Shown here piece after piece: positions 30,586 through 39,836 of a DNA stretch of 64,000 nucleotides. How positions within the stretch are numbered: the first letter of the stretch is position 1; every line of letters starts with the position of its first letter. The notes under the pieces were generated by a model, which was given only the letters and a program-made list of their open reading frames with translations, was not told the origin of the DNA and did not search any database. The translations under genes and the position numbers were made by a program. The stretch is taken from NCBI GenBank assembly GCA_027484825.1, contig JAIXSE010000022.1, positions 1 through 64,000 on the forward strand, written 5' to 3'. The stretch comes from Rubrivivax sp. Lineage in GTDB: Bacteria; Pseudomonadota; Gammaproteobacteria; Burkholderiales; Burkholderiaceae_C.

Positions 30586-31535
30586 ACACCCAAGCCGTGG
30601 TCATCGAGCAGCCCCAGCGCCTGAGCCTGACGCCGCTGCGTCTGCCGGCACCGCAGGCGGGTGACGTGGTGGTGGAAGTGGAATTCAGCGGCATCAGCAC
30701 CGGCACCGAACGCCTGATCTGGGACGGCACCATGCCGATGTTCCCCGGCATGGGCTACCCGCTGGTGCCGGGCTACGAGGCGGTGGGCCGGGTCATCGCG
30801 GTCGGGGCTGACAGCACGCACTGGGTCGGTCAGCGGGTCTTCGTGCCGGGCGCCCGCTGCTTTGGCGAGGTGCGCGGTCTCTTCGGTGCTTCGGCGTCGC
30901 GGCTGGTGGTGCCGGAAGCCAAGGTCGTCCCCGTTGATGAAAAGCTCGGCGAGCGCGCCGTGCTGCTGGCGCTGGCCGCAACCGCTTATCACAGCGTGGC
31001 CGGCGGCGGGCAAGGCCAGCCGCACACACCGCCGGACCTGATCGTGGGCCATGGCGTGCTGGGCCGGCTGCTGGCCCGCATGAATGTGGCCGCCGGCATC
31101 GAGGACTTCACCGTCTGGGAGACCAACCCGGTCCGCCAGTCGGGCGCCACCGGTTACCGGGTGCTGCATCCGCAGGACGACCCTCGCCGCGACTACCGCG
31201 CCATCTACGACGTCAGCGGCGACGCTGGGCTGCTGGACAGCCTGATCGGACGCCTGGGCTTCGGCGGCGAAGTGGTGCTGGCCGGTTTCTATGCCCAGCC
31301 GCTGAGCTTGAATTTCCCGCCCGCCTTCATGCGGGAGGCCCGTATCCGCGTGGCCGCCGAATGGAAGAAGCCCGACATGTGGGCGGTGAATGCGCTGCTG
31401 CATGCCGGAAGGCTGTCGCTGGACGGTCTGCTGACCCACAGCGAACCGGCAGAACGCGCACAGGCCGCTTACACGCAGGCCTTTGGCGATTCCGCCTGCC
31501 TGAAGATGGTTCTGGACTGGAGACACCACGCATGA
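30582..31535 (+). CDS. bchC: BchC, 3-hydroxyethyl bacteriochlorophyllide a dehydrogenase
   Basis: NAD-dependent medium-chain dehydrogenase-like enzyme oxidising the C3 hydroxyethyl group to acetyl. 317 residues. Recognisable segments: VEVEFSGISTGTERLIWDGTMPMFPGMGYPLVPGYEAVGRV, LALAATAYHSV and LIVGHGVLGRLLAR. First major gene of the bchCXYZ-puf superoperon. No obvious Shine-Dalgarno sequence lies in front, consistent with coupling to the upstream ORF. Its stop overlaps an 18-residue ORF by ATGA. Confidence 0.96.
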   Translation: MNTQAVVIEQPQRLSLTPLRLPAPQAGDVVVEVEFSGISTGTERLIWDGTMPMFPGMGYPLVPGYEAVGRVIAVGADSTHWVGQRVFVPGARCFGEVRGLFGASASRLVVPEAKVVPVDEKLGERAVLLALAATAYHSVAGGGQGQPHTPPDLIVGHGVLGRLLARMNVAAGIEDFTVWETNPVRQSGATGYRVLHPQDDPRRDYRAIYDVSGDAGLLDSLIGRLGFGGEVVLAGFYAQPLSLNFPPAFMREARIRVAAEWKKPDMWAVNALLHAGRLSLDGLLTHSEPAERAQAAYTQAFGDSACLKMVLDWRHHA

Positions 31536-31588
31536 CCGATTCCACCGCAGTCGTGGGCCTTCGTGCCTGCGTGAAGGACGCCGCATGA
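31532..31588 (+). CDS. Candidate 18-residue linking ORF between bchC and bchX
   Basis: Encodes MTDSTAVVGLRACVKDAA. Its ATG overlaps the bchC stop (ATGA) and its own TGA overlaps the bchX ATG (ATGA). It thus bridges the whole 49-bp gap without a break in translation. No domain can be recognised; a coupling role is inferred. Confidence 0.42.
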   Translation: MTDSTAVVGLRACVKDAA

Positions 31589-32640
31589 GCACCTCCACCA
31601 TTCCGGCCGAGGCCACCGTGACCTTCCAGCCGCGCCGCCAGACCGCCGTCCCGTCCCAGGTGCGGGCCCATGTGGAGGCTCTGCGCGACGAAGCCGCGGC
31701 CGAGCCGCAGGCGCCGGCCACCGGTGCGGTGACCAAGACCACGCAGATCATCGCCATCTACGGCAAGGGCGGCATTGGCAAGAGTTTCACCCTGGCCAAC
31801 CTCAGCTACATGATGGCCCAGCAGGGCAAGAAGGTGCTGTTGATCGGCTGCGATCCCAAGAGCGACACCACCAGCCTGCTGTTCGGCGGCAAGGCCTGCC
31901 CGACCATCATCGAGACCAGCAGCCGCAAGAAGCTGGCCGGCGAGGCGGTGGCCATCGGGGATGTCTGCTTCAAGCGCGACGGTGTCTACGCCATGGAATT
32001 GGGTGGCCCGGAAGTGGGACGCGGCTGCGGGGGGCGCGGCATCATCCATGGCTTCGAGACGCTGGAGAAGCTGGGCTTCCACGACTGGGGCTTCGACTAC
32101 GTGCTGCTGGACTTCCTGGGCGACGTGGTGTGCGGCGGCTTCGGACTGCCGATTGCGCGCGACATGTGCCAGAAGGTCATCGTGGTGGCCAGCAACGATC
32201 TGCAGAGCCTGTACGTGGCCAACAACGTCTGCAGCGCGGTTGAGTACTTCCGCAAGCTCGGCGGCAATGTCGGCGTGGCCGGCATGGTGATCAACAAGGA
32301 CGACGGCACCGGTGAGGCCAGCGCCTTCGCCCAGCGGGCCGGCATCCCGGTGCTGGCCGCTATTCCGGCGCATGAGGACATCCGCCGCAAGAGCGCCAGC
32401 TACGAAATCATCGGCAAGCCGGACGGAGAGTGGGGCCCGCTGTTTGCGGAACTGGCGCAGAACGTGGCCGATGCGCCGCCGCAGCGTCCCAAGCCGCAGA
32501 CCCAGGACGAGCTGCTGGGTCTGTTCGCCGCCGAAGTCACCGGCCGCGACTTCCAGATGGAGCCGGCCACGCTGTTCGACATGGTCGGCCGCAGCGAGAT
32601 CAGCAAGCCCACGCTCGAAGTGGTCTACGACGCGACCTGA
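31585..32640 (+). CDS. bchX: BchX, chlorophyllide a reductase ATPase subunit
   Basis: NifH-like electron donor of chlorophyllide a oxidoreductase, which reduces ring B to give the bacteriochlorin. 351 residues. After a variable 50-residue N-terminal extension: P-loop [27 protein letters not shown], and cluster cysteines in GPEVGRGCGGRG and DFLGDVVCGGFGLP. Followed by bchY 39 bp downstream; works with BchYZ. Confidence 0.97.
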   Translation: MSTSTIPAEATVTFQPRRQTAVPSQVRAHVEALRDEAAAEPQAPATGAVTKTTQIIAIYGKGGIGKSFTLANLSYMMAQQGKKVLLIGCDPKSDTTSLLFGGKACPTIIETSSRKKLAGEAVAIGDVCFKRDGVYAMELGGPEVGRGCGGRGIIHGFETLEKLGFHDWGFDYVLLDFLGDVVCGGFGLPIARDMCQKVIVVASNDLQSLYVANNVCSAVEYFRKLGGNVGVAGMVINKDDGTGEASAFAQRAGIPVLAAIPAHEDIRRKSASYEIIGKPDGEWGPLFAELAQNVADAPPQRPKPQTQDELLGLFAAEVTGRDFQMEPATLFDMVGRSEISKPTLEVVYDAT

Positions 32641-32679
32641 TGGCCGCCCACCGACTGCAGCCCACCGACCGCCACCATC

Positions 32680-34167
32680 ATGAGCTCATGCCACGCCGCC
32701 ATTGAACGGGCCCAGGCCGAAAGCGCCGCCACGCGGGAGACGCTGGCGCGTTATGCGGCGGACTATCCGACGGCCGGCAACGGCCCGCATGACCAGCCGC
32801 AGAGCATGTGCCCGGCTTTCGGGTCGCTGCGGGTGGGACTGCGGATGCGGCGCACCGCCACCATCCTCAGCGGCTCCGCCTGCTGCGTCTACGGACTGAC
32901 TTTCACCTCCCATTTCTACGGCGCCAAGCGCAGCGTCGGTTATGTGCCGTTCAACAGCGAAAGCCTGGTGACCGGCAAGCTCTTCGAGGACATCCGCGAA
33001 GCGGTCCATGCCCAGGCGGATCCGGCGCTTTTGGATGCGCTGGTCGTCATCAACCTGTGTGTGCCGACGGCCAGCGGCGTACCGCTGCAACTGCTGCCCA
33101 AGGTGATCAACGGCGTGCGCATCATCGGCATCGATGTGCCCGGCTTCGGCGTGCCGACCCATGCGGAAGCGAAGGACGTGCTGGCCGGCGCGATGCTGCA
33201 GCGGGCCCGCAGTGAAGCCGAGGCGGGGCCGGTCTCCGCGCCGCGCGGCTGGCGTGAACAGGGGCTGGATGAGGCCCGCACGGTGAGCCTGCTGGGCGAG
33301 CTGTTTCCGGCCGATCCGATGGTGATCGGCGCCTTGCTGGCGCCGCTGGGCCTGAAGGTCGGACCCACGGTGCCGACGCGGGAATGGCGGGAGCTGTATG
33401 CGGCCCTGGATTGCAGCGTCGTCGCTGCGACGCATCCGTTCTACACCGCCTGTGTGCGGGAGCTGAAGGCGGCGGGACGTCCGGTCGTCGGCTCCGCACC
33501 GGTGGGCGTGGACGGGACGGCCGCCTGGTTGCGCGCCATCGGTGAAGCGGCGGAAGTGCCTTCGTCGCAGGTGGAAGCGGCCATCGCGGCGGTGCTGCCG
33601 TCCATCCAGGCGGCTCTGGCCCGCTCCCCGACCACCGCCCGTGTGACGGTGAGCGGCTATGAAGGCTCTGAACTGCTGGTGGCCCGGCTGCTGATCGAGA
33701 GCGGTGCCACCGTGCCGTATGTGGGCACGGCCTGCCCCCACACGCCCTGGTCCGAACCGGACCGTGTCTGGCTGGAAGCCCATGGCTGCGAGGTGCAATA
33801 CCGCGCCACCCTCCAGCAGGACCTGGGCGCCGTGCAACGCCATCGCCCGCAACTGGCCATCGGCACCACGCCGCTGGTGCAGGCCTGCAAGGAGCGGGGG
33901 CTGCCGGCGCTCTACTTCACCAATCTGATTTCCGCCCGACCCTTGATGGGCGCAGCCGGCGCAGGGTCGCTGGCCCAGGTGATCAATGCCGCCATCAGCA
34001 ACCAGTCCCGCTTCGACGCGATGCGCGACTTCTTCGGCGATGTCGGCACCGGCGATCAGGCCGGCATCTGGTCCGAGACCCCGGTGCTGCATCCGGGCTT
34101 CCGGGAAGACACCCGGCGCCAGGTCATCAAGGTGATGAAGCGTCGCCAATCGGAGCAGATGCTGTGA
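32680..34167 (+). CDS. bchY: BchY, chlorophyllide a reductase subunit Y
   Basis: NifD-like subunit of chlorophyllide a oxidoreductase. 495 residues. Candidate cluster cysteines in [25 protein letters not shown] and [15 protein letters not shown]; other family segments include [24 protein letters not shown] and [13 protein letters not shown]. The stop overlaps the bchZ GTG start (GTGA). Confidence 0.97.
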   Translation: MSSCHAAIERAQAESAATRETLARYAADYPTAGNGPHDQPQSMCPAFGSLRVGLRMRRTATILSGSACCVYGLTFTSHFYGAKRSVGYVPFNSESLVTGKLFEDIREAVHAQADPALLDALVVINLCVPTASGVPLQLLPKVINGVRIIGIDVPGFGVPTHAEAKDVLAGAMLQRARSEAEAGPVSAPRGWREQGLDEARTVSLLGELFPADPMVIGALLAPLGLKVGPTVPTREWRELYAALDCSVVAATHPFYTACVRELKAAGRPVVGSAPVGVDGTAAWLRAIGEAAEVPSSQVEAAIAAVLPSIQAALARSPTTARVTVSGYEGSELLVARLLIESGATVPYVGTACPHTPWSEPDRVWLEAHGCEVQYRATLQQDLGAVQRHRPQLAIGTTPLVQACKERGLPALYFTNLISARPLMGAAGAGSLAQVINAAISNQSRFDAMRDFFGDVGTGDQAGIWSETPVLHPGFREDTRRQVIKVMKRRQSEQML

Positions 34168-35648
34168 GCTTCGTCCTCGACCACGACCGGGCCGGCGGCT
34201 ATTGGGGCGCCGTGTATGTCTTCACCGCCATCAAGGGCCTGCAGGTCGTGATCGACGGGCCGGTCGGCTGCGAGAACCTGCCGGTGACCTCGGTGCTGCA
34301 CTACACCGATGCCTTGCCGCCGCATGAGCTGCCCATCGTCGTGACCGGACTGGCCGAGGAACAGCTGGGCCGCGAGGGGACCGAAGGCAGCATGCGACGC
34401 GCCCATGCCGCGCTCGACCCGGACCTGCCCAGCGTGGTGGTGACTGGCTCGATCGCCGAGATGATCGGCGGCGGCGTCACGCCCGAGGGCACGACCATCG
34501 CCCGCTTCCTGCCCCGCACCATCGACGAGGACCAGTGGCAATGCGCCAACCGGGCGATGTACTGGTTGTGGTCCGAGCACGGCCTTCGCCAGGTGCCGGC
34601 CCGCACACCCTTCGAGCAGCGTCCCGCCGGCGAGAAGCCCCGGGTCAATCTGATCGGGCCCTGCTACGGACAGTTCAACAGCGCCAGTGACCTGCATGAG
34701 ATCCGCCGCCTGGTGGAGGGCATCGGCGCCGAGGTCAACATGAGCTTCCCGCTGGGCAGCCATCTGGCCGATGTGCCGCAGCTGGCCCAGGCGGATGTCA
34801 ACGTCTGCCTCTACCGGGAATTCGGCCAGTTGCTGTGCGAGACGCTGGACCGGCCCTGGCTGCAGGCCCCCATCGGCCTGCACAGCACCACCGCCTTCCT
34901 GCGGGAGCTGGGCCGGTTGCTGCATCTGGATCCCGAGCCCTTCATCGAGCGCGAGAAGCACACCACCATCAAGCCGCTGTGGGACCTGTGGCGCTCCGTG
35001 ACACAGGACTTCTTTGCCACCGCCAGCTTCGGCATCGTGGCCAGCGAGACCTACACCCGCGGCGTGCGCCACTTCCTGGAAGACGAGCTGGGCTTGCCCT
35101 GCCAGTTCGCTGTCGCCCGCAAGCCGGGCGAGAAGACCAACAACGCGCAGGTGCGGGCGCTTGTGCATCAAAAGCCGCCGCTGGTGCTCTACGGCAGCTT
35201 CAATGAACGCATGTACCTGGCCGAGGCCGCCAGCACCGGACCGATGAAGCCGGCCTTCATTCCCGCATCGTTCCCCGGTGCCATCGTGCGCCGCGCCACC
35301 GGCACGCCCTTCATGGGTTATGCGGGGGCGACCTATCTGGTGCAGGAGTTCTGCAACGCGCTGTTTGATGCGCTGTTCCACATCCTGCCGCTGGGCACGG
35401 ACCTGGACCGGGTGGACCCGACCCCGGCGCGGGCGCTGGCCTCGCTGCCCTGGAGCGACGCCGCACGTGAACTGCTGGAAGAGCTGCTGGAAGCCCAGCC
35501 GCTGCTGGTGCGCATCTCCGCGGCCAAGCGCCTGCGAGACCAGGCGGAAGCCGCGGCCCGCGCCCGTCAGGGCGCCACGGTGGACGTCGAGGACCTGGAG
35601 CGTCAGGCCCGTCAGCTGGCCGCTGCCGCGCTGGGAGCGGTGGCATGA
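34164..35648 (+). CDS. bchZ: BchZ, chlorophyllide a reductase subunit Z
   Basis: NifK-like partner of BchY. 494 residues from a GTG overlapping the bchY stop. Conserved features: [34 protein letters not shown] with the cluster cysteine, [25 protein letters not shown]-type segment [23 protein letters not shown], and [13 protein letters not shown] near the end. Its stop overlaps a 31-residue ORF by ATGA; pufB begins 97 bp later. Confidence 0.97.
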   Translation: MSFVLDHDRAGGYWGAVYVFTAIKGLQVVIDGPVGCENLPVTSVLHYTDALPPHELPIVVTGLAEEQLGREGTEGSMRRAHAALDPDLPSVVVTGSIAEMIGGGVTPEGTTIARFLPRTIDEDQWQCANRAMYWLWSEHGLRQVPARTPFEQRPAGEKPRVNLIGPCYGQFNSASDLHEIRRLVEGIGAEVNMSFPLGSHLADVPQLAQADVNVCLYREFGQLLCETLDRPWLQAPIGLHSTTAFLRELGRLLHLDPEPFIEREKHTTIKPLWDLWRSVTQDFFATASFGIVASETYTRGVRHFLEDELGLPCQFAVARKPGEKTNNAQVRALVHQKPPLVLYGSFNERMYLAEAASTGPMKPAFIPASFPGAIVRRATGTPFMGYAGATYLVQEFCNALFDALFHILPLGTDLDRVDPTPARALASLPWSDAARELLEELLEAQPLLVRISAAKRLRDQAEAAARARQGATVDVEDLERQARQLAAAALGAVA

Positions 35649-35740
35649 ACACAAGGCTTGCCGTGGGCATGTGGCCCTGGAAGTCCCTGCCGCGCGGGAG
35701 CTGCGCGGTGCAGGGCCGCAAGGCCCATTCTCAGGAGTGA
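35645..35740 (+). CDS. Candidate 31-residue linking ORF between bchZ and pufB
   Basis: Starts at an ATGA overlap with bchZ and encodes [18 protein letters not shown]... to a TGA at 35738, 5 bp before the pufB ATG. Its last codons contain the pufB ribosome site (CAGGAG). It shows no resemblance to PufQ that I can see. It may keep ribosomes moving through the structured leader of pufB. Confidence 0.38.
   Translation: MNTRLAVGMWPWKSLPRGSCAVQGRKAHSQE
35685..35726 (+). promoter_or_regulatory. Two mutually exclusive RNA hairpins before pufB
   Basis: Hairpin A: CCCTGC-CGCGC pairs with GCGCG-GT-GCAGGG (35685-35715; 11 bp with a 2-nt bulge, 7-nt loop). Hairpin B: GGGCC-GCAA-GGCCC (35713-35726; 5 bp, GNRA tetraloop). 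They share GGG at 35713-35715, so only one can form fully. They end 5 nt before the CAGGAG ribosome site of pufB. Confidence 0.6.
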
Positions 35741-35745
35741 TCGAT

Positions 35746-35895
35746 ATGGCTGATAACAGATCAGGCTCGTTATCCGGGCTGACTGACACAGAAGCCCGGG
35801 AGTTCCACGGCATCTTCATGACCAGCTTCATTGGCTTCACGGCGATTGCCGTGGTGGCCCATGTGCTGGTGTGGATGTGGCGTCCGTGGCTTTGA
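35746..35895 (+). CDS. pufB: PufB, LH1 antenna beta polypeptide
   Basis: 49 residues, single transmembrane helix, binds bacteriochlorophyll a in the LH1 ring around the reaction centre. The LH1 beta hallmarks are present: a polar N-terminus ([12 protein letters not shown]), and [26 protein letters not shown] with the ligand His in AVVAH and the C-terminal W-RPW. Ribosome site CAGGAG 8 nt upstream. Too short for its own line in the ORF track. Confidence 0.96.
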   Translation: MADNRSGSLSGLTDTEAREFHGIFMTSFIGFTAIAVVAHVLVWMWRPWL

Positions 35896-35932
35896 GCCCG
35901 GGTTTGCGTTCCCACTGAAAGAGAGGTCCGCC

Positions 35933-36157
35933 ATGGCGCAGATCACGAACCTTCCAGCAGGCAGCCCTGCCGCGCAGGACACCAGGACCGACGAGGCCCT
36001 GTTCCTCGTGAGTTTCATCTTCGTGCTTCTGATCGCGCTTGCCGCGCAGTTGCTGTTTCTGGACTGGCGCACGTGGTTGCCTGGGGCGGAGTGTGAGAAA
36101 TCACTGATCAAGGGTGTGCGGGCGGGGGTCTACACCTTCATGTCCCACCTCAATTAG
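35933..36157 (+). CDS. Extra single-TM polypeptide between LH1 beta and alpha genes (orf74)
   Basis: 74 residues; not an LH1 alpha or beta chain that I can recognise. A soluble N-terminus (about 1-22) is followed by one hydrophobic helix ([22 protein letters not shown], about 22-43), then [31 protein letters not shown], an amphipathic C-terminal segment. There is no histidine inside the helix, so it should not ligate bacteriochlorophyll as antenna chains do. It has its own ribosome site (AGAGAGG), and its stop lies within the pufA ribosome site (TTAGGAG). An RC-LH1 accessory chain in the sense of PufX, PufY or protein-W is an inference. Confidence 0.85.
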   Translation: MAQITNLPAGSPAAQDTRTDEALFLVSFIFVLLIALAAQLLFLDWRTWLPGAECEKSLIKGVRAGVYTFMSHLN

Positions 36158-36168
36158 GAGATCCAAGC

Positions 36169-36354
36169 ATGTGGAAGATCTGGTTGTTATTCGACCCGCG
36201 CCGAGCGCTGGTCGCGCTGTTCGCCTTCTTGTTCGTTCTGGCGCTGGTGATTCACTTCATCCTGCTCAGCACCAACAAGTACAACTGGCTCGACGGTCCG
36301 AACACCAAGCCGGTGGTTCAGAACTCGGCGATGCCGGCGCCGGCGCCGAAGTAG
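36169..36354 (+). CDS. pufA: PufA, LH1 antenna alpha polypeptide
   Basis: 61 residues. Typical LH1 alpha: [43 protein letters not shown], with the N-terminal W-I/W-LFDPRR, the bacteriochlorophyll-ligating His in VIHFILLST, and NWL after the helix. The C-terminal extension is Pro/Ala-rich. Ribosome site AGGAG 10 nt upstream, overlapping the orf74 stop. Confidence 0.97.
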   Translation: MWKIWLLFDPRRALVALFAFLFVLALVIHFILLSTNKYNWLDGPNTKPVVQNSAMPAPAPK

Positions 36355-36378
36355 TCCTCGCGTCTGCGTCATTGACGG

Positions 36379-36426
36379 TGCGGGGCTGGCGCCTCGCATC
36401 GTCCCGCGACTGCACAGGGCCCCGCA
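36379..36426 (+). other. pufA-pufL intercistronic hairpin
   Basis: TGCGGGGC (36379-36386) and GCCCCGCA (36419-36426) form a perfect 8-bp stem closing a 32-nt loop that can fold further. In other purple bacteria a stable structure at this place protects the pufBA mRNA segment and sets a high LH1:RC ratio; that role is inferred here. Confidence 0.72.
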
Positions 36427-36460
36427 TGCCGCGGGTGACCCTCTACCTGAGGTGGCAAAC

Positions 36461-37285
36461 ATGGCCATGCTGAACTTCGAGAGGAAGTACCGCGTCCGCG
36501 GCGGAACCCTGCTGGGAGGCGATCTGTTCGACTTCTGGGTGGGGCCGTTCTACGTCGGCTTCTTCGGTGTCACCACGATGTTCTTTACCCTCGTGGGCAC
36601 GTTGCTGATCGTCTGGGGTGCGTCCCAGGGCGGCACCTGGAACCTCTGGCGGATCAGCATCGCGCCGCCCGATCTCAAATACGGGCTGGGCATGGCGCCC
36701 CTGATGGAAGGCGGGCTCTGGCAGCTCATCACCGTCTGCGCCATCGGAGCCTTTGTCTCGTGGGCGCTTCGGGAAGTGGAGATCTGCCGAAAACTGGGTA
36801 TGGGCTATCACGTGCCCTTCGCCTTTGCGGTGGCCATCTTTGCCTATGTGACGCTGGTGGTGATCCGCCCGGTGCTCATGGGCGCCTGGGGACACGGCTT
36901 CCCCTACGGCATCATCAGTCACCTGGACTGGGTGTCCAACACCGGCTACCAGTACCTGCACTTCCACTACAACCCGGCGCACATGCTGGCGGTGAGCTTC
37001 TTCTTCGCCACCACCTTCGCGCTGAGTCTGCACGGAGCCCTGATCCTGTCGGCGACCAATCCGGCGCCTGGCGAAGTGGTCAAGACCGCCGAGCACGAGA
37101 ACACCTTCTTCCGCGATGCCATCGGCTATTCGATCGGCACGCTGGGCATCCACCGTCTGGGCCTGTTCCTGGCCCTGTCGGCCGGTTTCTGGAGCGCCGT
37201 CTGTATCGTCATCAGCGGACCGTTCTGGACCCGCGGCTGGCCGGAATGGTGGAGCTGGTGGCTCAACCTTCCGATCTGGAAGTGA
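36461..37285 (+). CDS. pufL: PufL, reaction centre L subunit
   Basis: Membrane subunit binding the special pair, accessory bacteriochlorophyll, bacteriopheophytin and QB. 274 residues, five transmembrane helices. Family segments: [97 protein letters not shown] (special-pair and accessory ligands) and [12 protein letters not shown] 36461 is chosen over the in-frame GTG 36452 because TGAGGT lies at ribosome-site distance. Confidence 0.98.
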   Translation: MAMLNFERKYRVRGGTLLGGDLFDFWVGPFYVGFFGVTTMFFTLVGTLLIVWGASQGGTWNLWRISIAPPDLKYGLGMAPLMEGGLWQLITVCAIGAFVSWALREVEICRKLGMGYHVPFAFAVAIFAYVTLVVIRPVLMGAWGHGFPYGIISHLDWVSNTGYQYLHFHYNPAHMLAVSFFFATTFALSLHGALILSATNPAPGEVVKTAEHENTFFRDAIGYSIGTLGIHRLGLFLALSAGFWSAVCIVISGPFWTRGWPEWWSWWLNLPIWK

Positions 37286-37377
37286 TGTCATGAAGTGCCC
37301 CCACGTCCGGCCCTGCCGGCCCCTTGACCTCTGTGGTCTGTCCTCGCGGGAACCGCGGGCGGCCGAGGAGTTCCGTC

Positions 37378-38358
37378 ATGCCTGAATATCAGAACCTCTT
37401 CACCAGCGTGCAGGTGGCCGCGCCGTCGTATCCCGGCGTGCCGCTGGGGCGGGACGAGTATCAGCGCAGCGGCGGCGCCACGCATGTCCACTGGCTGGGC
37501 CGGCTGGGAGATGCCCAGCTCGGGCCCATCTACCTGGGTTGGCTGGGGCTGTGTTCGCTGATCTGCGGCTTCATCGCCATCGAGATCATCGGGCTCAACA
37601 TGCTGGCGTCGGTGAACTGGAATCCGATCCAGTTCGTGCGCCAACTGCCCTGGCTGGCGCTGGAGCCGCCACCGCCGGCCTACGGGCTGCATCTGCCGCC
37701 GCTCAACCAGGGCGGATGGTGGCTGCTGGCGGGCTTGTTCCTCACCACCTCCATCCTGCTGTGGTGGGTGCGCATGTACCGCCGTGCCCGCAAGCTGGGC
37801 ATGGGCACCCATGTGGCCTGGGCCTTTGCCGCGGCCATCTGGCTCTACCTGGTGCTGGGCTTCATCCGCCCGGTGCTGATGGGCAGCTTTGGCGAGGCCG
37901 TGCCCTTCGGGATCTTTCCGCATCTGGACTGGACGGCGGCCTTTTCGCTCCGATATGGCAACCTGTTCTACAACCCGTTCCACATGCTGAGCATCGTGTT
38001 CCTGTATGGCAGCACCCTGCTGTTTGCGATGCACGGGGCGACCATCCTGGCGGTGAGCCGCTTCGGTGGTGAGCGGGAGATCGAGCAGATCACCGACCGC
38101 GGCACCGCCAGCGAGCGTGCCGCGCTGTTCTGGCGCTGGACCATGGGCTTCAACGCCACCATGGAGTCCATCCACCGCTGGGCCTGGTGGTTTGCGGTGC
38201 TGTGCCCGCTGACCGGTGGCATCGGCATCCTGCTGACCGGCACCGTGGTGGACAACTGGTATTTGTGGGGCGTGAAACACGGCATTGCGCCGATGTATCC
38301 GGCCGTGTTCCCGCCGGTGGTGGACCCGTCGCTGATCGTGCCCGGGAGCCAGCCATGA
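37378..38358 (+). CDS. pufM: PufM, reaction centre M subunit
   Basis: Partner of PufL; binds half the special pair, QA and the non-haem iron. 326 residues, five helices. [13 protein letters not shown] start, [91 protein letters not shown] and [24 protein letters not shown] are typical. GAGGAG lies 8 nt before ATG 37378. The extra C-terminal stretch after [12 protein letters not shown] fits species that have a bound tetraheme cytochrome. Stop overlaps orf58 by ATGA. Confidence 0.98.
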   Translation: MPEYQNLFTSVQVAAPSYPGVPLGRDEYQRSGGATHVHWLGRLGDAQLGPIYLGWLGLCSLICGFIAIEIIGLNMLASVNWNPIQFVRQLPWLALEPPPPAYGLHLPPLNQGGWWLLAGLFLTTSILLWWVRMYRRARKLGMGTHVAWAFAAAIWLYLVLGFIRPVLMGSFGEAVPFGIFPHLDWTAAFSLRYGNLFYNPFHMLSIVFLYGSTLLFAMHGATILAVSRFGGEREIEQITDRGTASERAALFWRWTMGFNATMESIHRWAWWFAVLCPLTGGIGILLTGTVVDNWYLWGVKHGIAPMYPAVFPPVVDPSLIVPGSQP

Positions 38359-38531
38359 GCGCGGCGCGATGGACGCGTGTGGCGGTCCGGCTGTGGTCGG
38401 CGCTGTTTGAGGCGCTATTTGAGGCGGGAAGGACCGTCGCCCTGCAGCACGGCATTCCCATCGCGGGGACGCAGACCCTGATCAACAGCCCGGTCAACAG
38501 CCCTGTCCTTGGGGCGGGGGAGACAGCATGA
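38355..38531 (+). CDS. 58-residue ORF linking pufM and pufC (orf58)
   Basis: ATG overlaps the pufM stop (ATGA) and its TGA overlaps the pufC ATG (ATGA), so the frame spans the gap exactly. The N-terminal half can form an amphipathic helix ([30 protein letters not shown]). Two in-frame 12-nt tandem duplications are seen (ALFEALFEA and NSPVNSPV). No family recognised; it could be a true small subunit or a coupling ORF. Confidence 0.55.
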   Translation: MSAARWTRVAVRLWSALFEALFEAGRTVALQHGIPIAGTQTLINSPVNSPVLGAGETA

Positions 38532-39673
38532 CGCAGACTCAGACACGCCAGCGGGCGCCCCTGCGGGTGCTGATGCTGGCCTCGACCCTGGTGCTCGGGC
38601 TGCTGGCCGGCTGCGAACGGCCGCCGGTGGAGACGGTGCAGCGCGGCTACCGCGGCACCGGCATGGAGCAGGTCTACAACCCGCGCCTGCTGGCCGAGCA
38701 GGCGGCGGCCAACGAGGCGCCGGCACCGCTGGAGCCCGCGTCGCCGGACGGGCCCAAGGCCGGCCAGATCTACCAGAACGTGAAGGTGCTCGGCCACCTC
38801 AGCGTCGGGGAATTCAACCGCACCATGGCGGCGATGACCGCCTGGGTCGCGCCCAAGCAGGGCTGCGTGCACTGCCACAACGTGCAGAACTTCGCCGATG
38901 ACTCGCTCTATCCGAAGCTGGTGGCGCGGCGCATGCTGCAGATGACGCAGACCATCAACAGCGACTGGCAGCGGCACGTCGGCAAGACCGGCGTCACCTG
39001 CTACACCTGCCACCGGGGCGAGCCGGTTCCGAAGGAAGTGTGGTTCCAGCCGCTGACCCCCAGCGGGGCCAACACCTTCTCCGGCAACAAGGCCGGACAG
39101 AATGCGCCGGCTGCGAGCGTCGGGCTCGCGTCCCTGCCCAATGACCCGTTCACACCGTTCCTGCTGGAGAGCGAGAACATCCGTGTCGCCGGCACCCAGG
39201 CGCTACCGGCCGGCAATCGCCAGTCCATCAAGCAGGCGGAGTGGACCTATGGGCTGATGATGCACATGTCCAAGTCGCTGGGGGTGAACTGCACGCAGTG
39301 CCACAACACCCGGTCGCTGGGGTCGTGGGACAACAGCTCCCCGCCGCGGGTCACCGCCTGGCATGGCATCCGCATGGTGCGGTCCTTGAATAACGACTAC
39401 CTGGTCCCGCTCACCCAGACCTTCCCGGCCAACCGGCTGGGACCGATGGGGGATGTGGCCAAGGTCAACTGCGCGACCTGCCACCAAGGCGCGCACAAGC
39501 CGCTGTATGGCGCGGAAATGGCCAAGTTCCATCCGGAGCTGCTGACCAAGTCCCCGCTGGCGCCGGCAGCGGCGTCGAGCCCGGCGTCGGATCCGTCGAT
39601 GGTGACGGCGGAGGATCTGCAGATGCTGCGGGCCCTGACGCCCGAGGGCGCCAAGCCAGGCGCGCCCAGCTGA
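38528..39673 (+). CDS. pufC: PufC, reaction-centre tetraheme cytochrome
   Basis: Periplasmic c-type cytochrome bound to the reaction centre that re-reduces the photo-oxidised special pair; it takes electrons from HiPIP or cytochrome c. 381 residues. Lipoprotein-type signal ending in LLAGC (acylated Cys about residue 28). Four CxxCH haem sites: CVHCH, CYTCH, CTQCH, CATCH. The C-terminal tail is Ala/Pro/Ser-rich. Last structural gene of the puf operon. Confidence 0.97.
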   Translation: MTQTQTRQRAPLRVLMLASTLVLGLLAGCERPPVETVQRGYRGTGMEQVYNPRLLAEQAAANEAPAPLEPASPDGPKAGQIYQNVKVLGHLSVGEFNRTMAAMTAWVAPKQGCVHCHNVQNFADDSLYPKLVARRMLQMTQTINSDWQRHVGKTGVTCYTCHRGEPVPKEVWFQPLTPSGANTFSGNKAGQNAPAASVGLASLPNDPFTPFLLESENIRVAGTQALPAGNRQSIKQAEWTYGLMMHMSKSLGVNCTQCHNTRSLGSWDNSSPPRVTAWHGIRMVRSLNNDYLVPLTQTFPANRLGPMGDVAKVNCATCHQGAHKPLYGAEMAKFHPELLTKSPLAPAAASSPASDPSMVTAEDLQMLRALTPEGAKPGAPS

Positions 39674-39836
39674 ACGTCTGCGTGGCCGCTGGACGCGTCC
39701 CGGGGAGGGCGCGTTCATGCAGCCCCGGTGGGAAGGGCCGCCGACAGAGCAGCCCGCAACAGGATGAATCGCCACACGCCCCGGCAACGCCTCGCGCGAT
39801 GCCGGCCTGTCATCCCATCGCTCGGGAGCCGCGACG

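Noticed and set aside
32640-32705. 21-codon ORF starting in the bchX stop (TGATG)
   Set aside because: It runs past the bchY start and ends inside bchY, so it does not have the neat ATGA-to-ATGA bridging of the other small ORFs.
37290-37385. 31-codon ORF in the pufL-pufM gap
   Set aside because: Begins 4 bp after the pufL stop and overlaps pufM out of frame by 8 bp; Cys/Pro/Arg-rich; pufM has its own GAGGAG. Not convincing.
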